This document shows, piece after piece, positions 8,314-18,920 of a DNA stretch of 64,000 nucleotides (within the stretch, counting starts at the first letter, position 1; each line of letters begins with the position of its first letter). The notes below the pieces were generated by a model. That model worked only from the letters and a program-made list of their open reading frames with translations. It was not told the origin of the DNA and ran no database searches. Both the position numbers and the translations under genes were made by a program. This DNA comes from Microcella alkaliphila. GTDB taxonomy: Bacteria > Actinomycetota > Actinomycetes > Actinomycetales > Microbacteriaceae. The DNA lies in NCBI RefSeq assembly GCF_002355395.1, contig NZ_AP017315.1, positions 1 to 64,000 on the forward strand, in the 5' to 3' direction.

Positions 8314-8519
8314 GGTGTGTGTTCCGTTCGCACGTGATGGGCCGGCAGCAGGTCGCGCCGGCGCGTGGTAATGCCCACGGTAGATCTCGGGGAATCGTCG
8401 CGCTCGTTCGTGGTGACTGGGCCACCATCGGCACGGGATGCACGCGGTCGCGATTGTGGGGAATCTCACATACCTGGGGACTCCCTTAGTGGGCGATCGC
8501 TTAGTGGAAGGATGGACGC

Positions 8520-8918
8520 ATGGCGACCATTGACCTGACCACTGCTGACTTTGAACAGACCGTCACAAAGGACGGCATCACGCTCGTCGACTTCTGGGCC
8601 GACTGGTGCGGGCCGTGCAAGGCGTTCGCCCCGGTGTACGAGCAGGCAAGCGAACAGCACCCCGACGTGACGTTCGGCAAGGTCGACACGGAGGACCAGC
8701 AGGCGATCGCAGCGGCTGCGAACATCCGCTCGATCCCGACGCTCATGGCCTTCCGCGATGGCATCCTCGTGTTTGCCCAGCCCGGGGCGCTGCCGGCACC
8801 CGCGTTGGAGCAGGTCATCACCGCGGTGAAGGGCCTCGACATGGATGATGTGCGCAAGCAGGTCGCGGAGGCTCAGGCCCAGCAGGGTGACGTCGAGACG
8901 CCCGAGGAGCTGCGCTAA
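8520..8918 (+). CDS. Thioredoxin-family protein
   Basis: A 132-residue thioredoxin: VDFWADWCGPCKAF gives the active site Cys30-Gly-Pro-Cys33, KVDTEDQQ and IRSIPTLMAF supply the central strand and cis-proline. It is about 25 residues longer than classical thioredoxin because of a charged C-terminal tail (VRKQVAEAQAQQGDVETPEELR). An AAGGA ribosome site precedes ATG 8520. It is a cytoplasmic disulfide reductase or thiol chaperone. The gene end is only 6 bases from the convergent recQ end. Confidence 0.88.
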   Translation: MATIDLTTADFEQTVTKDGITLVDFWADWCGPCKAFAPVYEQASEQHPDVTFGKVDTEDQQAIAAAANIRSIPTLMAFRDGILVFAQPGALPAPALEQVITAVKGLDMDDVRKQVAEAQAQQGDVETPEELR

Positions 8919-8924
8919 CTCAGC

Positions 8925-10919
<1,995 letters not shown>

Positions 10920-11011
10920 CGACCCAGGCTAACGGCCACGGCCGACGCAGACCCCGGGGTCCACGGAGCTGTGACCGGATGCGCGGGGCGCGGTGCTGTG
11001 GACGGGGACTC

Positions 11012-11575
11012 TCAGATGTGGATGGCCGGGTCGATCCAGAACCCGTCGGCGCCGGCCGTTGCGGCCGCGCCGCGCGGCTTTGACACGGCAGGGATTCCCG
11101 TTGCCACGTGATTCGGCGGAACGTCGCGCGCGACGAGCGCGAGCGCCCCCACCTGCGAGTCATCGCCGATCGTGACCGGGCCCAGCACGGTGGCGTTCGC
11201 GCCGATCAGCACGTTGTTGCCGATCGTCGGGTGACGCTTGCCCTTCTCGAGGGTTCGGCCGCCAAGGGTGACGCCGTGGTACAGCATGACATCGTCGCCG
11301 ATCTCGGCCGTCTCGCCGATCACGACACCCATGCCGTGGTCGATGAAGAAGCGGCGCCCGATGGTCGCGCCGGGGTGAATCTCAATGCCGGTGAGCCAGC
11401 GTGAGAACTGCGAAATGAGCCGCGCGAGCAGGCGCAGGCGGGCGCGCCAGAGCCGGTTCGCGAGGCGATGCCACCAGATGGCGTGCAGGCCGCTCGAGGT
11501 GAGGAACACCTCGAGCGCGGAACGCGCGGCGGGGTCTCGCCGCCGCGCGTTCGCGATGTCTTCCCGCAGTGGCAT
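11012..11575 (-). CDS. cysE: Serine O-acetyltransferase
   Basis: A 187-residue short-form CysE (EpsC-like). After an N-terminal helical segment it has left-handed beta-helix hexapeptide turns: [29 protein letters not shown] and YHGVTLGG, the last containing the conserved catalytic His region. It makes O-acetylserine from serine and acetyl-CoA, the substrate of the adjacent CysK. Its ATG abuts the cysK stop codon with no intervening base (11575/11576), so the two genes form a coupled operon. Confidence 0.95.
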   Translation of the reverse strand: MPLREDIANARRRDPAARSALEVFLTSSGLHAIWWHRLANRLWRARLRLLARLISQFSRWLTGIEIHPGATIGRRFFIDHGMGVVIGETAEIGDDVMLYHGVTLGGRTLEKGKRHPTIGNNVLIGANATVLGPVTIGDDSQVGALALVARDVPPNHVATGIPAVSKPRGAAATAGADGFWIDPAIHI

Positions 11576-12511
11576 CTACGCCCGCAGGTCTTCGTACAGC
11601 ACGCTCGAGAGGTAGCGCTCGCCGTAGCTCGCGACGATCACGACGATCGTCTTGCCGGCGTTCTCGGGGCGCTTCGCCAGCTCGACCGCGGCGTGCACGG
11701 TCGCGCCCGAGGAGATGCCCGCGAGGATGCCCTCCTCAGCGGCCAGGCGGCGCGCCATCGACACGGCCTGGGTGATGTTGACGTCGATGATCTCGTCGTA
11801 GATCTCGCGGTCGAGCACGGCCGGCACGAAGTTGGCGCCGATTCCGGCGATCTTGTGCGGGCCGGGGTTGCCGCCGTTCAAGATCGGGCTCTCTTCCGGC
11901 TCCACGCCGACGATCTGAACGTCGTCTTTCTTGCCCTTGAGGAACTGGCCGGTACCGGTCAGCGTGCCCCCGGTGCCGATACCCGAGACGAAGATGTCGA
12001 CGGCACCGTCGGTGTCGTTCCACACCTCCGGGCCGGTGGTCTCACGGTGGATCTGGGCGTTTGCCTCGTTCTCAAACTGGCGGGCGAGCACGGCGCCGGG
12101 CGTGTTCGCGACGATCTCCTGGGCCTTGCCGACGGCGCCCTTCATGCCCTCGCTGCCCGGCGTGAGGACAAGCTCAGCGCCGTAGGCCTTGAGCAGCATC
12201 TTGCGCTCCTCGCTCATGGTTTCGGGCATCGTCAGCACGACGTTGTAGCCGCGCGCGGCGCCGATCATGGCGAGTGCGATTCCCGTGTTGCCGCTCGTGC
12301 CCTCGACGATCGTGCCGCCCGGCTTCAGCTCACCGCTCTTCTCGGCGGCGTCGATGATCGCGACGCCCAAGCGGTCCTTCACGCTCGCTGACGGGTTGTA
12401 GAACTCGAGCTTCGCGAGCACGGTCGCCCCCGCGCCATCGGTCACGGCGTTGAGCCTCACGAGCGGGGTGTTGCCGAAGACCTGAGTGATGTCGTCGTAG
12501 ACGCGGGCCAT
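11576..12511 (-). CDS. cysK: Cysteine synthase A (O-acetylserine sulfhydrylase)
   Basis: A 311-residue PLP enzyme. Lys45 in [11 protein letters not shown] is the cofactor lysine, and [11 protein letters not shown] is the substrate and PLP-phosphate loop. [21 protein letters not shown] text ([16 protein letters not shown]) binds the phosphate. It condenses O-acetylserine with sulfide to cysteine. ATG 12511 (MARVYDDI) is preferred over an upstream in-frame ATG because MARVYD aligns with family N-termini. It is the first gene of the cysK-cysE operon. Confidence 0.96.
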   Translation of the reverse strand: MARVYDDITQVFGNTPLVRLNAVTDGAGATVLAKLEFYNPSASVKDRLGVAIIDAAEKSGELKPGGTIVEGTSGNTGIALAMIGAARGYNVVLTMPETMSEERKMLLKAYGAELVLTPGSEGMKGAVGKAQEIVANTPGAVLARQFENEANAQIHRETTGPEVWNDTDGAVDIFVSGIGTGGTLTGTGQFLKGKKDDVQIVGVEPEESPILNGGNPGPHKIAGIGANFVPAVLDREIYDEIIDVNITQAVSMARRLAAEEGILAGISSGATVHAAVELAKRPENAGKTIVVIVASYGERYLSSVLYEDLRA

Positions 12512-12604
12512 GATGCTCCTCGAATTCGTAGTGGATTGGTGATGCAAGCGTAGAGGTCGCGTCGCCGGGTTGGCCGGGCGCCGAAACCCCCCGACACAAA
12601 CGGA

Positions 12605-12637
12605 ACGGGGGCGGCGGGTATTCCCCGCCGCCCCCGT
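12605..12637 (-). terminator. Strong hairpin terminator after the nuclease gene
   Basis: A 14-bp perfect GC stem (12605-12618 with 12624-12637) closes a 5-base loop TATTC. It lies 24 bases beyond the stop of the large nuclease gene and is followed on the minus strand by a moderately T-rich stretch (TTCCGTTTGTG). It separates that gene from cysK, which is transcribed in the same direction. Confidence 0.8.
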
Positions 12638-12661
12638 CTCATGAGCGGATGCTCGTGTGGG

Positions 12662-15600
12662 CTACCAGAAGATGAGCGCGGTGATCAGCGTCACCAGAGC
12701 GTTCACCCACTTCGGCGCTCCCGGGATCGCCGGGGGCACGCGCCGCTCATCCGTCTGCACGGTGAGAGTCTCGTACCCGTCGGCGACCACGGTCAGCTCA
12801 ACCGACAGGTTCGCCAGGCGGTCACCCGACTGCACCGTGTAGGTAGACCCCGTCGCGCCCGCGATCGGCTGACCGTTGCGCAGCCACTGGTAGCTCACGT
12901 CGACCGACCGCACGCTGTAGCGCCCGACGTCAACCGTCAGCGTCTTGCCCACCACAGCGGCCCCGACCAGCTTCGGCTTCTTCACGACCTCGATCTCGGG
13001 AAGCGGCTCGCCGGCCTCGATGAGCACCGGGATGCTCACCTCGGTGCCGTTGTCGGCGACCGTGATCACGACCTCGGCGACGCCTTCCACGCCGCCCGGT
13101 ACGGTGAACGCGACCGTCGCACGACCCTGCTCGTCGGTGTTGTCGACGATCGTCGGGTCGATGGCGGCCTCGGCGAGAACCTGACCATCGATGCTGACCG
13201 TGACGACAGCATCCCGGTCGCCGGCGTTCGTGAACAGCAGCGAGCTGAGCTGCAGCTCGACGGTGTCGCCCGGCGTCAGCGTCGTACCCGAAATGTCGGG
13301 GCTGACCCCGATCGAGCGCTGGGCGACGTCGGGGGCGATCGGCGAGAACTCCGCGAAGTAGTCGACGAACGCCTGCAGGTCGATACGGCCCGAGTCGGCG
13401 CGGTTCGTGCCTTGCGCCAGGGTCGCGAAGCCGTCGCCACCGCTCGCGAGGAACGAGTTGGTGACGATGCGGATCGTCTGCGCGTCGGTCACGGTCGACC
13501 CGTTCAGCGTGATGGTGCTGATGCGCTCACCGCGCGGAGCGGTCGGGTCGTACGTGTACTCGAGCCCTGCAGACAGGCCGAGCTTCAGGAACGGACGGGT
13601 TGCGCCGTCGGGCTGCCACTGCTCTTCGAGCACCGAGCGCAGCTGGGCGCCGGTCAGCTCCATCGTGAAGAGGCTGTTCGCGAAGGGCTGCACGTTGGCG
13701 GCCTCCCGGAACGTGACGTTGCCGTCGGGGTCGCCCGCCCCACTGCTCGCGAAGAGCAGGTCGGCGCGCAGGCCACCCGGGTTCATGATCGCCACCTCGG
13801 TGTTCAGGTCGCGCGTCGCCCAGAGCTGAGCGTCGGCGACCAGGTTGCCGAGGGTGGAGGAGCCACCGCGGTTCTCGCCGCCATTGCCCTGCACGGCACG
13901 ACGGATGTCGCTCGTGATCTCACCGAGGCTCACCGCTCCGGCGACCTCCGCGAAGGCAACGGCGTCCGCGACGATCGATGCGACCGCCGGATCGGGCTGC
14001 GCCGCTCCGGGCAGCGGGGCGACCGTCGACGCGATGTCGACCAGCTGGCCCGACTCGCGGTCGACCGAGAGCGTGAGGCGCCCGTAGTGCGAGCCGTACT
14101 CGCCGCCCTGCGTCACGACCAGAGGCAGCTCACGGCCGTCGACCGGAACCTCGTGGTTGTACACGCGGTGCGTGTGCCCCGAGACGACGGCGTCGACGTT
14201 GCCGGCAATGCCGGTCACGAACGACCCGAACTCGGAGTCGTCGGTCACCGACGCGATGTCGGCGGTGGCGGCACCCTCGTGCACGAGCACGACGATGACG
14301 TCGGCCTCGCCGTTCGACTCGTCGCCGTCACGCAGCTGCGTGGCGACGCGGTTGACCGCCTCGGTCATGTCACCGAATTCGAGTGACGCGATGCCCGCGG
14401 GGGTCACGAGCGTCGGCATCGCCTCGGTGAGTGCGCCGACGAAGCCGACGCGCACGCCATCGAGCTCGGTCACCCAGTACTCGTCGTAGGCGGGCTCGCC
14501 CGTCTCGCGCTCGTAGATGTTGGCCGCGATGTACGGGAAGTCGGATGCCGGAATCACGCGGTCGTCGAGGTCGCTGCGCCCCAGGTCGAACTCGTGGTTG
14601 CCGATCACCGTCACGTCCAAGCCGATCGCGTTGAGCACGTCGATCGTCGGCTGGTCCTGCTGGATGAATGAGGTGAAGGTCGACGCTCCGATGTTGTCGC
14701 CGGCCGACACGAACAAGGAGTTCGGGTTCTGGGCGCGCACATCGTTGACGAGACCGCCGAGCACCGCGGCACCACCGACATTCGTTCCCGCCTCGATACG
14801 GCCGTGCAGGTCGTTGATGGTCACGATGTCGATCTCGACCGGTGCGACCTCGGTCGACAGGCCGACGACGATCGGGTCGTGGTCGCTCGAGCGGTACACC
14901 GAGGTGCCGTCCGTCGCACCGAAACGGTACTCGCGGTCGCCCCACTCGGCGGCGTTGATGTCCCACACGCCCACACCGGTCACGTTGGCGGCGATCGCCG
15001 GGCTCGCGATGATGTGGTCGAGCGAACCGAGCTCGCCATTGAAGGTGTAGGTGTACTGCCCCTCGGTGCGCTCGTCGACGAGGCTGGTCCAGCCCGCGTC
15101 GGCGAAGACCGCGATCGGGTCTTCCTGGCTGTAGGCGTTGAAGTCGCCGAGCAGGAGGATGTTCTCGCCGCGCTCGTCGTCGGCGGCGATTTCCTCTGCG
15201 AACGTCTTCAGCGCCTCGGCCTGGTTGACGCGGTCACCATTGAAGAAGCCTTGGCCGTCGGCGGGCTCGACACCCGATCCGCTCTTCGACTTGAAGTGGT
15301 TCGCGACAACCGTGAAGCGGTAGCCGTCAGCGTCGAAGGTGGCGGCCAGCGGCTCGCGCGCGTTGAACCACACGCTCTCGTCGACCTGGGTGATCATGTC
15401 ACCGACGAGGTCGACCGACCCCGGCTTGAAGATGATCGCGTTGGTGATGAAGTCGGTGAGGTCGGCGTCGTTCAGCACCTCGGCCGTGGGGACGTAGTCC
15501 CACGTACCGGCGCCGGCCGCGGCGTTCAGCGCGTCAACCAGCTGGCCGACGGCCTGGTCGAGAGGCTTGCCGAGCTTGACCGAGTTCTCGATCTCCTGCA

Positions 15601-16696
15601 GACCCACGACGTCGGCGTCGAGCGCGTTGATCGCCGCAACGATCTTCGCCTCCTGGCGCTGGAACTCGGCGGCGGTGCGGGCACCGCGAGCGTTCGAGTT
15701 CTCGCTCGTCAGCGTCGTGAAGTAGTTGAGCACGTTGAAAGCGGCGACGGTCACGTCTCCGCCGACCACGGGGGCCGACTCGGGGCGCGGGTTGCGGGTC
15801 TCGAATTCGACGCCGAAGCCGTCGGGGCCCTCGCTCGAGATCGGCACCTGCGGCTGCAGACGCCAGTCGTCGAAGCCGTACTGCAGCACCATGCCGGCCT
15901 CGGGGAACACCACGGCGTCTCCGTTGCGCACGATCTCGTCGGCCGTGAAGTACGGCTGCGTGCCGGGGTAGTTGCTGTTCAGCACCTGGATGTTGTAGCC
16001 GTCATCGAGCAGGATGCGCGCGGCACGGTTCTCGGCGGCGATCGCGTTCGCCTCGGGGCCGGGGCGCACCTGCTCGGTGCTCTTCACGAGCTCCTCGCCG
16101 GGGGCGAGCCACAGGGTGCCAAAGTTGAAGAGCTGGCGGGTGGAGGCCACGAGGTAGTCACCGGTGGGGGTGACGAGCATGTTCTCGAACTGCTCGCGGT
16201 CAGCACCGATGATGTCGGTCGGCAGCGGAGTCGGCTCGGGAAGGTCAACATCGGCCTCGACCAGCGCGACCGACCCGGCGGCGCTCGCCGTGATCTGAGT
16301 CTGACCGAAGCGCTCGCTCACTGCCCCCGTCACGTCGACGAGGTCGCCGATCGCCACGGCGGGGTTGTTGTTCGACAGGAAGATGAAGATGCCGTCGGAG
16401 GCACCGGGCGTCGCGTCGTCGAGGCCGCCAGACCCCTGCGTCTGCACGACGATGCCGTTGTAGCCGCTGACTCCGCGGTAGTCGGCGGTGACGACGCCAC
16501 GCACGGTGACGGTCTGGCCGACGAGCGGCGACACGTCGCCCGTGCCCTGCACGTTGGCAATCGGGGTGAGGTGGGTGTCAGCAGCGGCGGGCGCAACAGC
16601 GACCACGCTGAGGCTGAGGCCCACCGCGAGGGCGGTGCCGAAGGCGGCCGCCCGGGCTGGCGCCGTGCGCCCGCCAGAGGGTGTGAGTTGTCTCAT
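12662..16696 (-). CDS. Secreted ExeM/NucH-type nuclease fused to 5'-nucleotidase
   Basis: A 1344-residue exported multidomain protein. A signal peptide (residues 1 to about 39, ending PAAAD) is followed by an OB-fold YhcR-like domain (about 40-140). An endonuclease/exonuclease/phosphatase domain spans about 310-620 (AAFNVLNYF, LQEIENS, LLGDFNAYSQED, SSDHDPIVVGL). A calcineurin-like 5'-nucleotidase starts near 625 (IVTINDLHGRIEA, SAGDNIGAST, VIGNHEFDLG, VSGHTHRVYNH), with its C-terminal substrate domain and then Ig-like repeats. The last residues (ALITALIFW) are hydrophobic, but no LPxTG is seen. It should cut extracellular DNA and dephosphorylate the nucleotides, releasing nucleosides and phosphate. 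An AAGGAG site precedes the ATG. Confidence 0.9.
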   Translation of the reverse strand: MRQLTPSGGRTAPARAAAFGTALAVGLSLSVVAVAPAAADTHLTPIANVQGTGDVSPLVGQTVTVRGVVTADYRGVSGYNGIVVQTQGSGGLDDATPGASDGIFIFLSNNNPAVAIGDLVDVTGAVSERFGQTQITASAAGSVALVEADVDLPEPTPLPTDIIGADREQFENMLVTPTGDYLVASTRQLFNFGTLWLAPGEELVKSTEQVRPGPEANAIAAENRAARILLDDGYNIQVLNSNYPGTQPYFTADEIVRNGDAVVFPEAGMVLQYGFDDWRLQPQVPISSEGPDGFGVEFETRNPRPESAPVVGGDVTVAAFNVLNYFTTLTSENSNARGARTAAEFQRQEAKIVAAINALDADVVGLQEIENSVKLGKPLDQAVGQLVDALNAAAGAGTWDYVPTAEVLNDADLTDFITNAIIFKPGSVDLVGDMITQVDESVWFNAREPLAATFDADGYRFTVVANHFKSKSGSGVEPADGQGFFNGDRVNQAEALKTFAEEIAADDERGENILLLGDFNAYSQEDPIAVFADAGWTSLVDERTEGQYTYTFNGELGSLDHIIASPAIAANVTGVGVWDINAAEWGDREYRFGATDGTSVYRSSDHDPIVVGLSTEVAPVEIDIVTINDLHGRIEAGTNVGGAAVLGGLVNDVRAQNPNSLFVSAGDNIGASTFTSFIQQDQPTIDVLNAIGLDVTVIGNHEFDLGRSDLDDRVIPASDFPYIAANIYERETGEPAYDEYWVTELDGVRVGFVGALTEAMPTLVTPAGIASLEFGDMTEAVNRVATQLRDGDESNGEADVIVVLVHEGAATADIASVTDDSEFGSFVTGIAGNVDAVVSGHTHRVYNHEVPVDGRELPLVVTQGGEYGSHYGRLTLSVDRESGQLVDIASTVAPLPGAAQPDPAVASIVADAVAFAEVAGAVSLGEITSDIRRAVQGNGGENRGGSSTLGNLVADAQLWATRDLNTEVAIMNPGGLRADLLFASSGAGDPDGNVTFREAANVQPFANSLFTMELTGAQLRSVLEEQWQPDGATRPFLKLGLSAGLEYTYDPTAPRGERISTITLNGSTVTDAQTIRIVTNSFLASGGDGFATLAQGTNRADSGRIDLQAFVDYFAEFSPIAPDVAQRSIGVSPDISGTTLTPGDTVELQLSSLLFTNAGDRDAVVTVSIDGQVLAEAAIDPTIVDNTDEQGRATVAFTVPGGVEGVAEVVITVADNGTEVSIPVLIEAGEPLPEIEVVKKPKLVGAAVVGKTLTVDVGRYSVRSVDVSYQWLRNGQPIAGATGSTYTVQSGDRLANLSVELTVVADGYETLTVQTDERRVPPAIPGAPKWVNALVTLITALIFW

Positions 16697-16774
16697 CGGT
16701 TCGGTGCTCTCCTTGGATAGCGTTTATGACGCTTCACGGATTGACCCCCGAATGGGGGCCGACAAGAGCGTAAA

Positions 16775-16793
16775 CACAGAAATGTCTGTGAAC
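16775..16793. promoter_or_regulatory. Inverted repeat upstream of nuclease gene
   Basis: CACAGA (16775-16780) and TCTGTG (16785-16790) form an inverted repeat about 80 bases upstream of the nuclease start, extended on the minus strand as GGTTCACAGACATTTCTGTG. GTTCAC is also the core word of actinobacterial Pho boxes, which would fit a phosphate-scavenging enzyme, but only one clear copy is present, so this is a weak suggestion. A GACCCCCGAATGGGGGCC stem (about 16743-16760) lies nearer the gene in the leader. Confidence 0.3.
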
Positions 16794-16901
16794 CAAGCGC
16801 GCAGATGAGTAGTCACGCAGAGTTCACACTGGCGTTGGCCGCGCTCGCAGGCCAGGCAATCCGGGTGAATTTTTCGGGAACGGGCCCCGAGCATCCGATC
16901 G

Positions 16902-18416
16902 CTAGGCGCGCTGCGCGAGCTGCCGAATGAGGCGGTCGCCCGGCCGAACCGCGTCGAAGCGGGCCGTGATGTCGGCGCGGCCGAGCAGTTCTTCCAGCGC
17001 CGGGCGACGGCGCTGCGACACCAGGGTGACGACGAGCCCGCGGGCGCCGGCGCGGCCGGTGCGACCGGCGCGGTGCAGGTAGGCCTTGTACTCGTCGGGC
17101 GCGTCCGCCTGCACGACGATCGCGATGTCGTCGACGTGGATGCCGCGGGCGGCGACGTCGGTAGCGACGAGGGCCGTGACGCGTCCGCTCGTCAACTTGT
17201 CGAGGTTGCGCTGGCGGCGCTCCTGAGAGAGGTCGCCGTGCAGGGCCAGGGCCGCGATGCCAGCGTCGTCGAGATGGTCAGCGAGCTCGTCGGCGAAGGT
17301 CTTCGTGCGGGTGAACACGAGCGCCTTGCCGTCGCCCGAGACGAGTTCTTCAACAACGGCGCGCTTGTGTCGCGGGTCGACGACGAGCACACGGTGCTCG
17401 GTGGTCGACGTCTTCTGCGTCTCGCCCGCGATCTCGTAGACGGCCGGGTCGCGCAGGAACTCGGCGACGAGCGCACCGACCCGGGTGTCGAGCGTCGCCG
17501 AGAACAGCAGCATCTGCGACTCGCTACGGGTGCGGCGCAGGATGCGCTGCACCGGCTCGAGGAACCCCAACTCGCACAGGTGGTCGGCCTCGTCGACGAC
17601 GGTGACGAGCACCTCCGACAGGTCGAGCTTGCCCTGCTCAATGAGGTCTTCGATACGGCCAGGGGTACCGATGATGATGTCGACGCCGCGCTTGAGCGCG
17701 CCCGTCTGACGACCCTGCGGCACACCGCCGTAGATCTGCGTCGTGAACAACCCGACGCTGCGGGCGATCGGCTGCACGGTGTCGTCGATCTGCAGGGCGA
17801 GCTCGCGGGTCGGCGCGAGAATCAGCGCGCGGGGCTTGCGACCCGGCAGCAGCTTCTTGGCGCCCCTGTTTTGCAGGAGCCGTTCGACGAGCGGCGCACC
17901 GAACGCGATGGTCTTGCCCGACCCGGTGCGGCCGCGGCCCAGCACGTGCCGGCCAGCCAGCACGTCGGGGATCGTCGCCGCCTGGATCGGGAACGGCGAG
18001 GTCGCGCCCTGCTCGGCGAGCGCCCGCACGATGTTCTGCCCGAGCCCGAGGTCAGAGAAGCTGAGCCCCGCCACCGACGCCGGGTCGACGAGGGTCGCCT
18101 TCAGTTTCTTCAGCACGACATCCGGCTGCGGCACGCGCGGCGTGCGCGGGGCCGCATCGCGGGTCGCTGGCCGGGATGCGCGGGGCTCGGCGTGCGCGCG
18201 GTCGCGGCCCCGAGCATCCTCGCTGCGCTCCTGACGCTTCTCGCTGCCGGGCTTCGCGGGGCGCCCCGGTCCGCCCTTTTTGCCGCGCTTCTGCTCGGGC
18301 TCGAAGGGCCGCCAGTCGGGGCGGTGCGTCTTCTTGCCCGTGCCGGTTCGACCGGACGACGCCGCGGCGCCGCGGCGCTTGCGCGGGTCGCGAGAGGATG
18401 ATGAGGGACGGGCCAT
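16902..18416 (-). CDS. DEAD-box RNA helicase
   Basis: A 504-residue superfamily 2 helicase. A basic, Arg/Lys/Pro-rich N-terminal extension (residues 1 to about 95) precedes FSDLGL...SPFPIQ (Q motif), GRGRTGSGKT (I), APTRELALQ (Ia), GTPGRIEDL (Ib), VVDEADH (II), SATLD (III) and HRAGRTGRAG (VI). Such proteins remodel mRNA or ribosome assembly intermediates, and the basic tail gives unspecific RNA binding. GRGRTG replaces the usual GRAQTG-type loop, a common variant. ATG 18416 is the start. The next gene is divergent, 39 bases away. Confidence 0.92.
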   Translation of the reverse strand: MARPSSSSRDPRKRRGAAASSGRTGTGKKTHRPDWRPFEPEQKRGKKGGPGRPAKPGSEKRQERSEDARGRDRAHAEPRASRPATRDAAPRTPRVPQPDVVLKKLKATLVDPASVAGLSFSDLGLGQNIVRALAEQGATSPFPIQAATIPDVLAGRHVLGRGRTGSGKTIAFGAPLVERLLQNRGAKKLLPGRKPRALILAPTRELALQIDDTVQPIARSVGLFTTQIYGGVPQGRQTGALKRGVDIIIGTPGRIEDLIEQGKLDLSEVLVTVVDEADHLCELGFLEPVQRILRRTRSESQMLLFSATLDTRVGALVAEFLRDPAVYEIAGETQKTSTTEHRVLVVDPRHKRAVVEELVSGDGKALVFTRTKTFADELADHLDDAGIAALALHGDLSQERRQRNLDKLTSGRVTALVATDVAARGIHVDDIAIVVQADAPDEYKAYLHRAGRTGRAGARGLVVTLVSQRRRPALEELLGRADITARFDAVRPGDRLIRQLAQRA

Positions 18417-18455
18417 AGCCGCCCGAGCCTATCCCACGCCCATTACGCTGGCCCC

Positions 18456-18920
18456 GTGACGACCGTCGCCATCGAGCCCGCCGAGCAGCCGGACGTGCAG
18501 GGCATGCTCGACGAGGGCACCCGCTACGCGCTGAGCCTGTACCCGCCCGACTCGTGCTATCTGCTGAACGCGTCCGAGCTCGCGGCCGACGGCGTGACCG
18601 TCTGGGTCGCCCGCAGTGACGGCGGGGCCGCGCTCGGCATGGTCGCGCTCGTCGACGGCCGCGACGGCACGGCCGAGATCAAGCGACTCTTCGTGCGCGA
18701 CGAGGCCCGCGGCCTCGGCGCCGCCACGATGCTGATGGATGCGCTGGAACGGCACGCGCGCACGCTCGGCGCCGCGCGCATCCTGCTGGAGACCGGCCCC
18801 CAGCAGCTCGCGGCGATCAGCCTGTACGAGCGGCGCGGGTACGTGCGGATCGAGAACTTCGGCCCGTACGTCGGCGACGATTTCAGCCACTGTATGGCGC
18901 TCGAGCTCGACGGCTGCTAG
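18456..18920 (+). CDS. GNAT-family N-acetyltransferase
   Basis: A 154-residue single-domain GNAT. The acetyl-CoA pyrophosphate loop is RDEARGLGAATML (about 74-86), preceded by the beta-bulge strand AEIKRLFV, and ARILLETGPQQLAAISLYERRGY is the C-terminal signature. The substrate is unknown; small metabolite acetylation is likely. GTG 18456 is the start. Its stop overlaps the end of the convergent RND gene by 4 bases. Confidence 0.85.
   Translation: MTTVAIEPAEQPDVQGMLDEGTRYALSLYPPDSCYLLNASELAADGVTVWVARSDGGAALGMVALVDGRDGTAEIKRLFVRDEARGLGAATMLMDALERHARTLGAARILLETGPQQLAAISLYERRGYVRIENFGPYVGDDFSHCMALELDGC

Noticed and set aside
12662..12720. C-terminal sorting signal of the nuclease
   Set aside because: The last residues are hydrophobic but too short and without a positively charged end.
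12641..14386. 581-residue plus-strand open frame inside the nuclease gene
   Set aside because: Arg/Asp-rich antisense shadow of the minus-strand nuclease, with no ribosome site or family likeness; several similar long shadows occur opposite other genes.
16687..16696. Sortase-anchored nuclease
   Set aside because: The C-terminus has no LPxTG motif followed by a helix and basic tail.
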